Source: JBGZFC01 sp964346495 | GTDB lineage: Bacteria; Bacteroidota; Bacteroidia; Bacteroidales; Dysgonomonadaceae | Length of the DNA: 21,793 nt | Assembly (NCBI GenBank): GCA_964346495.1 | Contig: CAYFUW010000033.1 | Span: 1 to 21,793, forward strand | Direction of reading: 5' to 3' | In this document: piece by piece, positions 1 to 7,491 of the stretch | Layout of the letters: each line of letters opens with the position of its first letter | Numbering within the stretch: the first letter of the stretch is position 1 | The notes under the pieces: generated by a model | What the model was told of the DNA's origin: nothing | The model's input: the letters and a program-made list of their open reading frames with translations, nothing else | Database searches by the model: none | Translations under genes and position numbers: made by a program

Positions 1-33
1 AGACTTCGGTCAACCCCCCTTTATTTTTTCTAA

Positions 34-41
34 TATTTTTG
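34..41 (+). promoter_or_regulatory. Possible -7 box upstream of hflX
   Basis: TATTTTTG matches the Bacteroidetes -7 consensus TAnnTTTG and lies 24 bases before the hflX start codon. No TTTG or TTG is seen 19-21 bases upstream, where the -33 element should be, so this is a half-match in AT-rich DNA and may be chance. Confidence 0.3.
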
Positions 42-65
42 TCGGTCAGTAGTGAATTTTTTTGA

Positions 66-1280
66 ATGAAAGATTTTGTAACTAGTGAAATAAAGAATGA
101 AAATGCTGTTTTGGTGGGATTGATAACACCCGAACAGAATGAAGAGACTGTAAATGAATTTTTGGATGAACTGGCTTTTTTGGCAGAAACTGCAGGGCTG
201 ATACCTGATAAACGCTTTGTTCAACGATTGGACATGCCCAATACGGTTACTTTTGTGGGTGCTGGAAAGCTAGAGGAGATAGCCGAATATGTTTTGGATG
301 AAGATAATGAAGTTGGAGTTGTTATTTTTGATGACGAACTCTCTGCCAGACAAATCCGAAATATAGAAAAGGAATTAAAAATTAGAATTTTAGACAGAAC
401 AAGTCTTATTCTCGATATTTTCGCCATGCGTGCTCAAACAGCTCATGCCAAGGTGCAGGTTGAATTGGCACAATATCAATATCTATTGCCACGACTGACT
501 CGTTTGTGGACTCACCTTGAGCGTCAGCGAGGCGGAGGCGGTGTAATTATGCGTGGACCGGGTGAAACGCAGCTGGAGACCGACCGAAGAATTATTCTGG
601 ACAAGATATCACGATTGAAAAAACAACTCGAAGCTATCGACAAACAGAAATCTGTTCAGCGGAAAAATCGCGGGAAATTGGTGCGTGTGGCATTGGTAGG
701 CTATACAAACGTGGGAAAATCAACGTTGATGAATTTGTTGAGCAAATCGGATGTGTTTGCCGAAGATAAGTTGTTTGCCACACTCGATACAACCGTTAGA
801 AAGGTTACTATTGAAAATTTGCCCTTCTTGCTTACCGATACGGTTGGATTTATTCGTAAATTGCCTACTCATTTGATAGAATCTTTTAAATCGACACTTG
901 ATGAGGTGCGTGAAGCCGATATTTTGTTGCATGTTGTAGATATTTCGCATCGTGCGTTTGAGGAGCAGATAGAGATTGTTGAAAAAACGCTGTATGAGAT
1001 AGATAAAACTGAGAAGCCCACAATTTTAGTTTTTAATAAAATAGACGCATTCTCTTACGTTGAAAAAGAGGCCGATGATTTAACACCCAAAAAGCGTGAA
1101 AACATATCACTCGAAGAGTTTAAACAGTCGTGGATGAGCAAGATGAAAGAGAACTGTATCTTTATTTCGGCTACAGAAAAAACAAATATCGAGGAGTTGA
1201 AGCAGCTTATCTATGAAAAGGCTAAGGAAATTCATATTCAGCGATTTCCTTATAACGATTTCTTGTATCAAAATTACTAA
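66..1280 (+). CDS. hflX: GTPase HflX
   Basis: This is a ribosome-associated GTPase of the Obg/HflX superfamily. Known members bind the 50S subunit and split or rescue stalled ribosomes, especially under heat stress. The protein has 404 residues. Residues 10 to about 200 form the HflX N-terminal domain plus linker, including the family signature RGPGETQLETDRR near residues 163-175. The G domain follows: P-loop GYTNVGKST at 212-220, DTVGF at 258-262, NKID at 324-327, and an SAT-like G5 motif near the end. Length and motif order are normal for the family. It stands alone on the plus strand, and its start follows an AT-rich stretch without a clear ribosome binding site, as is usual in Bacteroidetes. 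Identification is secure from motifs; the cellular role is taken from the family. Confidence 0.96.
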   Translation: MKDFVTSEIKNENAVLVGLITPEQNEETVNEFLDELAFLAETAGLIPDKRFVQRLDMPNTVTFVGAGKLEEIAEYVLDEDNEVGVVIFDDELSARQIRNIEKELKIRILDRTSLILDIFAMRAQTAHAKVQVELAQYQYLLPRLTRLWTHLERQRGGGGVIMRGPGETQLETDRRIILDKISRLKKQLEAIDKQKSVQRKNRGKLVRVALVGYTNVGKSTLMNLLSKSDVFAEDKLFATLDTTVRKVTIENLPFLLTDTVGFIRKLPTHLIESFKSTLDEVREADILLHVVDISHRAFEEQIEIVEKTLYEIDKTEKPTILVFNKIDAFSYVEKEADDLTPKKRENISLEEFKQSWMSKMKENCIFISATEKTNIEELKQLIYEKAKEIHIQRFPYNDFLYQNY

Positions 1281-1297
1281 GTTGAATAAATATTTCT

Positions 1298-1305
1298 TAT
1301 ATTTG
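1298..1305 (+). promoter_or_regulatory. Possible promoter -7 box for tnaA leader transcript
   Basis: TATATTTG matches the Bacteroidetes -7 consensus TAnnTTTG, 18 bases after the hflX stop. It would give a leader of about 225 bases ahead of tnaA. No -33 TTTG is seen at the usual distance (the nearest TTG is only 13 bases upstream), so the call is tentative. Confidence 0.4.
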
Positions 1306-1321
1306 CCTTTGGAATAACAAT

Positions 1322-1387
1322 ATGCTCAGAAAAAAGCGATATATTCATATCAAACGCCGTGACGGCTACCTTTTATCTAGTGCGTAA
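1322..1387 (+). CDS. Possible short leader ORF upstream of tnaA
   Basis: A 21-codon ORF starts with ATG 17 bases after the possible -7 box and ends with TAA inside the hairpin at 1380-1406. It begins MLRKKRYIHIKRR and continues DGYLLSSA, so 7 of its 21 residues are Arg or Lys and it also has two Tyr. A weak GGA lies 8 bases upstream. Its position recalls tnaC, the E. coli leader peptide that senses tryptophan, but it lacks the Trp and C-terminal Pro that TnaC needs and shows no similarity to it. It could equally be a chance ORF; translation is unproven. Confidence 0.3.
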   Translation: MLRKKRYIHIKRRDGYLLSSA

Positions 1388-1406
1388 TGAGTGATTCATT
1401 AAGCAC
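1380..1406 (+). promoter_or_regulatory. Hairpin in tnaA leader
   Basis: GTGC at 1380-1383 pairs with GCAC at 1403-1406, and AATGA at 1386-1390 pairs with TCATT at 1396-1400. This forms a two-part stem that overlaps the stop codon of the short leader ORF. A smaller hairpin, GCCG-TGA-CGGC (1356-1366), sits within that ORF. There is no T-tract directly after the stem, so it is not a clear terminator. Confidence 0.4.
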
Positions 1407-1415
1407 AGTCAATTT

Positions 1416-1447
1416 ATTGTCTTATAAACAACAGACTTCAAGACAAT
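1416..1447 (+). promoter_or_regulatory. Inverted repeat in tnaA leader
   Basis: ATTGTCTT at 1416-1423 is perfectly complementary to AAGACAAT at 1440-1447, with a 16-base loop. It lies in the middle of the untranslated stretch before tnaA and could be an RNA hairpin or a protein-binding site. Confidence 0.4.
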
Positions 1448-1494
1448 ATTAAATATCATTCTTAAAACAAATAACTAATTATATAAACCGGTAA

Positions 1495-1514
1495 AGATGG
1501 TGCTTGCACTATCT
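1495..1514 (+). promoter_or_regulatory. Hairpin just upstream of the tnaA start
   Basis: AGATGGTG at 1495-1502 pairs with CACTATCT at 1507-1514 around a CTTG loop: eight pairs, one of them G-T. The hairpin ends 20 bases before the tnaA start codon, so it could affect ribosome access. Its function is unknown. Confidence 0.4.
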
Positions 1515-1534
1515 GTACACAAAATTATAACAAA

Positions 1535-2914
1535 ATGAATTTACCTTTTGCAGAATCCTACCGCATTAAAATGGTAGAGAACATTAAAAAAAGTACGCGA
1601 GAAGAGCGTGAACAATGGATTAAAGATGCTAAGTACAACTTGTTTTTCCTTAAAAGCGATCAGGTTTTTATCGATTTGCTAACAGACTCGGGAACAGGCG
1701 CTATGAGTGACCAACAATGGTCGGCAATGATGCTTGGTGACGAGAGTTATGCTGGTGCGCGTTCATATTACAATATGAAAAACGCCATTAAAGATATTCT
1801 TGGTTTCGATTATTTCTTACCAACTCACCAGGGTCGTGCTGCTGAAAACGTGTTGTATTCAACTATCATTAAAGAAGGTGACGTACTTCCCGGAAACTCG
1901 CATTTCGATACAACAAAAGGACATATCGAGTTTAGAAGAGCTGTTGCATTAGATTGCACTATTGACGAAGCAGCTGATACACAACTTGAAATTCCTTTTA
2001 AAGGAAATGTTGATTTGAAAAAACTTGAAAAAGCATTACAAGAGACTCCAAGAGAAAAAATTCCGTGTGTAATTCTTACTGTTACTAACAATACAGCCGG
2101 AGGACAACCCGTTTCTATGGAAAATATTCGCGGCGTATCGGAATTGTGTAAAAAATACAACGTATTGTTGCAAATGGACTCTGCTCGTTTTGCTGAAAAC
2201 GCTTATTTCATCAAAACACGTGAGAAAGGATACGAAAACAAAACTGTAAAAGAGATTGTAAAAGAAATGTTCTCTTATGCCGATATTATGACTATGTCTT
2301 CTAAAAAAGATGCTATCGTTAATATGGGTGGTTTTGTAGCTTTCAAATCGGAAGAGCTATGGAAAAATTGTCAAAAATTCTGTATCATGAACGAAGGTTT
2401 CGTTACTTATGGTGGTATGAGCGGACGCGATATGAATGCTCTTGCAGTAGGTTTGGACGAAGGAACAGAATTTGACTATTTGGAAACTCGTATTAAACAA
2501 GTTGAATATCTAGGAAGCAAATTGGATGAGTACGGTATCCCGTATCAACGTCCTGCGGGTGGACACGCTATTTTCGTAGATGCTAAGAAAATATTAACTC
2601 ACGTACCGAAAGAAGAGTTTATCGCTCAAACATTAGGAATTGAGTTGTATTTGGAAGCAGGAATTCGTGGTGTGGAAATTGGTGCAATGCTTGCCGACCG
2701 TGACCCGATTACACGCGAAAATCGCTATCCGGAATTGGAATTGTTACGTCTTGCTATTCCACGTCGCACTTACACCAATAACCATATGGATGTAATTGCT
2801 GCCGCATTGAAGAACGTTTATGACCGTCGTGAAACAATTACTCGCGGATACGTTATCACTCGTGAAGAGCCTATTATGCGTCACTTTACAGTAGAAATGG
2901 ATAAAGCGAAATAA
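1535..2914 (+). CDS. tnaA: Tryptophanase
   Basis: This PLP-dependent beta-eliminating lyase is predicted to split L-tryptophan into indole, pyruvate and ammonia in the cytoplasm. The protein has 459 residues, normal for the tryptophanase/tyrosine phenol-lyase family. Conserved blocks are FIDLLTDSGTGAMS (45-58), PTHQGR (96-101), DSARFAENAYFIK (215-227) and MSSKKDA (254-260), where the second Lys (258) is the expected PLP lysine. The C-terminal block ends in RHFT. Tyrosine phenol-lyase is the closest alternative, but that enzyme carries Arg in its SMERG motif to bind the phenol. Here the equivalent segment reads GVEIG (379-383), as in tryptophanase. The gene sits alone behind a structured leader and ends at a strong terminator. 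Indole production would be the visible phenotype. Confidence 0.93.
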   Translation: MNLPFAESYRIKMVENIKKSTREEREQWIKDAKYNLFFLKSDQVFIDLLTDSGTGAMSDQQWSAMMLGDESYAGARSYYNMKNAIKDILGFDYFLPTHQGRAAENVLYSTIIKEGDVLPGNSHFDTTKGHIEFRRAVALDCTIDEAADTQLEIPFKGNVDLKKLEKALQETPREKIPCVILTVTNNTAGGQPVSMENIRGVSELCKKYNVLLQMDSARFAENAYFIKTREKGYENKTVKEIVKEMFSYADIMTMSSKKDAIVNMGGFVAFKSEELWKNCQKFCIMNEGFVTYGGMSGRDMNALAVGLDEGTEFDYLETRIKQVEYLGSKLDEYGIPYQRPAGGHAIFVDAKKILTHVPKEEFIAQTLGIELYLEAGIRGVEIGAMLADRDPITRENRYPELELLRLAIPRRTYTNNHMDVIAAALKNVYDRRETITRGYVITREEPIMRHFTVEMDKAK

Positions 2915-2945
2915 TATTTTCTATAATAATAGATATTATGCTAAT

Positions 2946-2980
2946 AAAAAAATCCAACCAATTAATTGGTTGGATTTTTT
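2946..2980. terminator. Bidirectional intrinsic terminator between tnaA and wzc
   Basis: A perfect palindrome made of AATCCAACCAATT and its reverse complement is flanked by seven A on the left and a run of six T on the right. It therefore works as a hairpin plus U-tract on both strands. It lies 32 bases after the tnaA stop and 22 bases beyond the wzc stop, separating two convergent units. Confidence 0.92.
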
Positions 2981-3002
2981 ATTACTTATCTAAAAAAGTT
3001 TT

Positions 3003-5414
3003 CTACTTTTTGAATAATCCCAAAAATCCTTTTTTCTTCTTTTTGTGTCCGTGTCCATAACCATAACCGAATCCACGTCCATAACCGTATCCGGCACCTG
3101 ATTGGAAATCGCTAACATCGTTTACTACTAACAACATATTTTTCAACTTGCCTGTTTGTGATAGTTCGTTAGCAAATCTGATGTTGTCCTTGCTCGAATA
3201 GTTTGCACGACAAACATAAATAGTTGCGTCAGTGATACGATTAATGATTAGCGTATCGGTTACCTGGCTTGCAGGAGCAGAGTCGATAAAGATAAAGTCG
3301 AATTCTTCTCTAAGTGTTTCGATTGCTTTATCTAAAGTTGGTCTTGAAAGCAATTCCGATGGGTTTGGTGGAATTGGGCCTGCAGGTAAAATATAAAGAT
3401 TAGGATTGATACCTGATTCAACTATCAGACTGTTGATGTCTTTTTCAAATCCTGACAGATAGGTTGTTAATCCATCGTCTGTTTCTAAGTTTAAGTACTC
3501 TTTCAATCTTGGAATACGTAAGTCCATACCAATTAAAAGTACTTTCTTGCTCAACAGAGATACGCTTATCGCCATATTCAGCGCAACGAAAGATTTTCCT
3601 TCTCCGGAGATAGTTGATGTAAATACTACTACTTTATTGTCTGTTCCGATTGTTAACACAAGATTGGTACGTGCCATACGGAAGGCTTCGTCAATCTCTC
3701 TTGTTTCGTTCTCTTTAACTGCCACATTGCCTTTTTCGGTATGAGTAGGTATCTCTACCAATATAGGCATATTTGTTAGTTTATCAACATCGACACGGGT
3801 GCGGATTCTGTACTGCATTTTGTCGCGCAGATAAATTAAGAGAGCCGGGATAAGTGCTCCCAACAACATAGCAATAAATAGTATAATTATAGATTTAGGA
3901 GCAACTTTTGTCTTTTCCTTTATCGCTTCGTCCAGCACTTTCGCTTTGTTGGCTGTTGCAGCTAGTGCAATTGAGTTTTCTTCTCTTTTTTCAAGCAACA
4001 GCAGGAAAAGAGCCGATTTTATTTGTTGTTCGCGAGAAATTTCCAAAAATTCTCTTTCTTGTTTTGGAACACTGCCTATTCTGCTAGAGAATACATTAGA
4101 CTGTTTTTTTATGTTGTCACGTTGTATTTGTAAACTCTTCTCGATGCTTCTTATAGAATGAAGAATATCCGCTCTCAATCCTGCTATTCTATCTTCTAAT
4201 AGTCTGAGTGAAGGGTTGTCTTCGGTCATACTTTGCTTCATACGGTTTCTTTCCAACAACAACTTATTGTACTCAGCAGTAGTTAATGCCAATGTGGGAT
4301 CTTCTACACCAATATTGCTTGGCAATGTTTGGTCTCTGTTTTCAGGTTTATTTATATATTCGTTTAAAGAGTTTACAATGTTAAGTTGTGTTTCTACACC
4401 AACTAATTGTTGTTCGTAAAAAGCGTCAGATTCTATAGCACGTTTTAAGTCTACCTCTACATCTGTAAGTTTTTGTTTCTCTTTGAATTCTTCAATATTT
4501 TTCTCAGCTGTAGTCAAGTCCTCGTTTATAATAGCTATTCTCTCCTCAATAAAGTTGCGGGTATTCATAGCCTCCTGGTTTTTATCTTCAATAGCGTCGT
4601 TATTGTATGTCAAAATCAACTCATTCAAGAAATCAATACCTTTTTGAGGATATGGTGAGTGCAATGAAAGATTGATAACCGATGAAAACTTAGAAGCTTG
4701 TTTTACTGCCATCTTTTTTTGATAAGCCTCTACGGCGTTTTCCGGAGATAGAATAGTTATAAACTGTTTTGTGTAATTGGGTTCGCCATTTTCACGTTTT
4801 GTAAAACTGATATCTCCATAAGGTGTGTTTAATACAGCCGGAAGTTGTGAAAATGTTTTGTCGAAAGCAAATACCTCTTTGGTAATAAGGTCTTTTATTC
4901 TACCCTTTATGGCAACATTCCCATTCTCCATTACATGCATTTCGAACTTGATGTCTTGTTCTAATTTATTCCATGCATCTTTATCCATATCTACAATGAC
5001 CGGACTAGTGTTGTATAAGTCAACATCTTTTTTGGGTCTATCTTCTATGTAAAGTGTATATAATTTTAGTCTCTCTACTGTAGCTTTCACTGTAGAGCGT
5101 GCTTTTAGTATATATACTTCGTTGTCAACATTATTGGTGGCTCCCATCATGCCTAAACTTGCCAAAGGTCCTAAGCCTGATGACAACATAGATGAATTGG
5201 CCTCTTTTAACACTATGCTTGAATTGATTTCATATACAGGAGTCGCTTGTCTTAAATATAGGAATGTGGCAAATATTGCTATAATTACCCCTACAAGAAT
5301 CCATTTCCAATGTTTCATGAACAATCCCAGCAGCTCCATTCCGGATGTTCCGCTTTTGTGAGTGTTCATTTCTGTATTAAATAGTGCTGTGTTGTGAATA
5401 TTTTTTTCTATCAT
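3003..5414 (-). CDS. wzc: Polysaccharide co-polymerase / tyrosine autokinase (Wzc-like)
   Basis: This inner-membrane BY-kinase controls chain length and export with the outer-membrane Wza. The 803-residue protein has an N-terminal Wzz domain after a membrane helix at about 37-54, a long periplasmic part with coiled-coil stretches (about 285-435), a GNVR-type segment (about 440-480) and a second helix (about 508-528). The cytoplasmic kinase has Walker A TISGEGKS (601-608), Walker A' LLIGMDLR (626-633, with Gly at the usual first Asp) and Walker B FIFIDSAP (707-714). The tail alternates Gly with Tyr at 776, 778, 784 and 786, then has five Lys. These tyrosines are the likely autophosphorylation cluster. 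The gene follows wza after one base, so the two are co-transcribed, and it is the last gene before the terminator. Confidence 0.93.
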   Translation of the reverse strand: MIEKNIHNTALFNTEMNTHKSGTSGMELLGLFMKHWKWILVGVIIAIFATFLYLRQATPVYEINSSIVLKEANSSMLSSGLGPLASLGMMGATNNVDNEVYILKARSTVKATVERLKLYTLYIEDRPKKDVDLYNTSPVIVDMDKDAWNKLEQDIKFEMHVMENGNVAIKGRIKDLITKEVFAFDKTFSQLPAVLNTPYGDISFTKRENGEPNYTKQFITILSPENAVEAYQKKMAVKQASKFSSVINLSLHSPYPQKGIDFLNELILTYNNDAIEDKNQEAMNTRNFIEERIAIINEDLTTAEKNIEEFKEKQKLTDVEVDLKRAIESDAFYEQQLVGVETQLNIVNSLNEYINKPENRDQTLPSNIGVEDPTLALTTAEYNKLLLERNRMKQSMTEDNPSLRLLEDRIAGLRADILHSIRSIEKSLQIQRDNIKKQSNVFSSRIGSVPKQEREFLEISREQQIKSALFLLLLEKREENSIALAATANKAKVLDEAIKEKTKVAPKSIIILFIAMLLGALIPALLIYLRDKMQYRIRTRVDVDKLTNMPILVEIPTHTEKGNVAVKENETREIDEAFRMARTNLVLTIGTDNKVVVFTSTISGEGKSFVALNMAISVSLLSKKVLLIGMDLRIPRLKEYLNLETDDGLTTYLSGFEKDINSLIVESGINPNLYILPAGPIPPNPSELLSRPTLDKAIETLREEFDFIFIDSAPASQVTDTLIINRITDATIYVCRANYSSKDNIRFANELSQTGKLKNMLLVVNDVSDFQSGAGYGYGRGFGYGYGHGHKKKKKGFLGLFKK

Positions 5415-5415
5415 A

Positions 5416-6222
5416 TTATTTTTTAAGTATGATAATCATTAAACTTGCTATAGATACGAGAACGGATGATACCGAAACCCATAGGTTTGTCATTGGTCCA
5501 ATTAGTGAGTTTTGTGCTACAACATTATTCGGTTCTACATATACAACATCGTTTTGTTGCAGATAGTAGTATGGTGAAAAAATAATTTCGGCGTTATTTA
5601 AGTTAAGTGTGATGATGTTTTTTTGACCATCGGCATCTTCGCGTAAAATTTTCACGTTGTCTCTGCGTCCATAAATAGTCATATCACCTGCCAAAGCTAA
5701 CGCTTCAAACACGTTGATTTTTTGATTTGGTATGGTGAACGTTCCCGGATTCTCAACTTCACCTATTACCGAAATTTTATAATTTTGAAAATTTATAGTT
5801 ACAACAGGTTCTTCTTTTAGATATGCTTTTAGTAAGCCTTCTATCTTATTTTCAGCCTCTTCTTTGTTTAGATTACCCAGCTTGATTTTACCTAATATTG
5901 GAAAGTTGATCTGACCATCATTGTCTACCAGATATGTTTGTAGTGAGGGTTGTGCAATTAATTCACTCCCGCCACCTGTAACATATGTTGGCGATGTTAG
6001 GTTAAAGGGGCGTGCTGCTTCCGGATCTGTTGTGATTACGGTAATAGTTAATAAATCTTTTGGTAAGATTTTAGTATCGTGTAGAATAGTGGTTTTTCCA
6101 CTTTGTTCACTTGCCGATATTTTATCGAAATCTTGCAAGTATGCAATTTTTTTGGAAGTATCGCAGCCAATTATACTAACAAATAGTATGGCGAAAACAA
6201 TAAAACGGATATTTTTTCTCAT
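5416..6222 (-). CDS. wza: Polysaccharide export lipoprotein (Wza-like)
   Basis: This outer-membrane polysaccharide export protein would form the channel that takes the polymer from the Wzc complex through the outer membrane. The 268-residue protein has a lipoprotein signal with lipobox SIIGC (Cys20). A Poly_export domain (about 45-140, with LPKDLLTITV and the LVDNDGQINFPILGKI block) is followed by an SLBB domain (about 148-230, with ISVIGEVENPGTF). A C-terminal hydrophobic helix lies at about 247-266. That helix and the short length are typical of Bacteroidetes homologues rather than of E. coli Wza. It has its own predicted promoter and is directly followed by wzc. Confidence 0.92.
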   Translation of the reverse strand: MRKNIRFIVFAILFVSIIGCDTSKKIAYLQDFDKISASEQSGKTTILHDTKILPKDLLTITVITTDPEAARPFNLTSPTYVTGGGSELIAQPSLQTYLVDNDGQINFPILGKIKLGNLNKEEAENKIEGLLKAYLKEEPVVTINFQNYKISVIGEVENPGTFTIPNQKINVFEALALAGDMTIYGRRDNVKILREDADGQKNIITLNLNNAEIIFSPYYYLQQNDVVYVEPNNVVAQNSLIGPMTNLWVSVSSVLVSIASLMIIILKK

Positions 6223-6249
6223 AAAATATAATTGCGTTAATTAAGATTG

Positions 6250-6282
6250 CAAAAGTAGTTAAAAAAAGGAAGACTACAACAA
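6250..6282 (-). promoter_or_regulatory. Promoter of wza-wzc
   Basis: On the minus strand, TTGTTG (6277-6282) is followed after exactly 19 bases by TACTTTTG (6250-6257). This fits the Bacteroidetes pattern of a TTG-containing -33 element and a TAnnTTTG -7 box. The -7 box lies 27 bases ahead of the wza start codon, implying a leader of about 20 bases. It sits in the 134-base gap after the upstream aminotransferase gene, so wza-wzc can be expressed apart from the long operon. Confidence 0.72.
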
Positions 6283-6356
6283 CAGAAACGTAAGAAAGGG
6301 CTTTTTAGTGTGATTTTATGTTTTTTTTACTTGATTTTAAACATGATAAAATCCTT

Positions 6357-7454
6357 TTAGCTTAAATCTTTCAAAACATCAATAAATTTGGCTTGAGTTT
6401 CGTCAGACAAAGATGGATACATAGGAAGAGAGAATATCTCTTTTGCCATTTTTTCAGTCACAGGTAAATCTCCTTCTTTATATCCTAACGATGCATATCC
6501 CGACATTGTATGTATTGGCCAAGGGTAGTTTATTCCCAGATTGATGTTTTGTAGTCTCAGTTCTTTTAATATTTGGTCTCTATCTGTATGACGGACAACA
6601 TATAAATGGTAGGCATGTTTGCCATATTCCATCTCCTTAGGCAGAATCAAGTTTGTATTTGACAGAGCATCATTGTATTGCTTGGCAAGTTGTCTTCTGC
6701 GTACAATATTCGATTCGAGATGTTTCATCCTTCTCAATAAAATGGATGCATGCAATTCGTCCAATCTCGAATTATAACCATGTTCTTGCGCATAATATGT
6801 TTTTTCGGCTCCATAGAAACGAAGTCTTCTTAACTTTTGTTCCAGCTGTTCATTGTCGGTGTTGACCATACCTCCGTCTCCAAAAGTTGAAAGTATTTTT
6901 GTTGGATAAAATGATGTGGCAGAAACATCACTCATAGAGCCGGATTTTTTGCCTTTATATGTTGCTCCGTGACTTTGTGCACAATCTTCCAGGACAAATA
7001 GTTTGTAGTGTTCTGCAAGTTCGTTTATCTTATCCATATCTGCACATTGTCCGAAAAGGTGTACGGGCAAAATACACTTTGTTTTGGAGGTAATTACCGA
7101 TTCTATCTTGGAAACATCCATCAGATACGACTCTTCCGAGATATCAACAAATACTGGTTTGGCTCCGCTGCTTACTATAGCAGATACGGTAGGTATTGCT
7201 GTATTAGAAACGGTAATAACTTCATCGCCATTTCCTATTCCTAATGCTTTTAGTGCCAGAAAAAGAGCATCGGTACCATTTGCAACACCAACGCCGTATT
7301 TGGTGCCACAATATTGGGCATACTCTTTTTCAAAAGCTTGTACTTTACTGCCTAAGATAAGTTGTCCCGATTCGAGCACCTCTTCTATCGCGGCAATTAT
7401 CTCATCTTTTTCTTGTCTGTATTCCTCTAAATAGTCCCAACCTTTGATTTTCAT
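6357..7454 (-). CDS. DegT/DnrJ/EryC1 family sugar aminotransferase
   Basis: This PLP-dependent aminotransferase acts on a nucleotide-linked keto sugar in the cytoplasm. The 365-residue protein has the fold-type I pattern of the family: GVANGTDALFLALKALGIG (55-73), a PLP-contacting Asp in LEDCAQSHGA (Asp157), and the Schiff-base lysine in SFYPTKILSTFGDGG (Lys186). It resembles the group that includes QdtB/FdtB, which aminate dTDP-3-keto-6-deoxyhexoses, but the substrate cannot be fixed from sequence. No matching dehydratase or isomerase is in the window. It ends the biosynthetic operon, 37 bases after the initiating transferase, and differs from the second aminotransferase at 17632-18768. It probably makes a second amino sugar of the repeat unit. 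Confidence 0.88.
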   Translation of the reverse strand: MKIKGWDYLEEYRQEKDEIIAAIEEVLESGQLILGSKVQAFEKEYAQYCGTKYGVGVANGTDALFLALKALGIGNGDEVITVSNTAIPTVSAIVSSGAKPVFVDISEESYLMDVSKIESVITSKTKCILPVHLFGQCADMDKINELAEHYKLFVLEDCAQSHGATYKGKKSGSMSDVSATSFYPTKILSTFGDGGMVNTDNEQLEQKLRRLRFYGAEKTYYAQEHGYNSRLDELHASILLRRMKHLESNIVRRRQLAKQYNDALSNTNLILPKEMEYGKHAYHLYVVRHTDRDQILKELRLQNINLGINYPWPIHTMSGYASLGYKEGDLPVTEKMAKEIFSLPMYPSLSDETQAKFIDVLKDLS

Positions 7455-7491
7455 GAAAATCCTTATTTAATAAATACATTTTTTATCTGAA

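Noticed and set aside
1825..2160. 111-codon minus-strand ORF
   Set aside because: Antisense to tnaA in a region where the plus-strand protein is clearly conserved.
1535..2914. Tyrosine phenol-lyase instead of tryptophanase
   Set aside because: The segment that carries the phenol-binding Arg in tyrosine phenol-lyase (SMERG) reads GVEIG here, as in tryptophanase, and DSARFAENAYFIK also fits tryptophanase better.
5921..6244. 107-codon plus-strand ORF
   Set aside because: Antisense to wza and its promoter region; no family resemblance.
7084..7434. 116-codon plus-strand ORF
   Set aside because: Antisense shadow of the aminotransferase at 6357-7454; Ser/Ala/Thr-rich translation without a domain.
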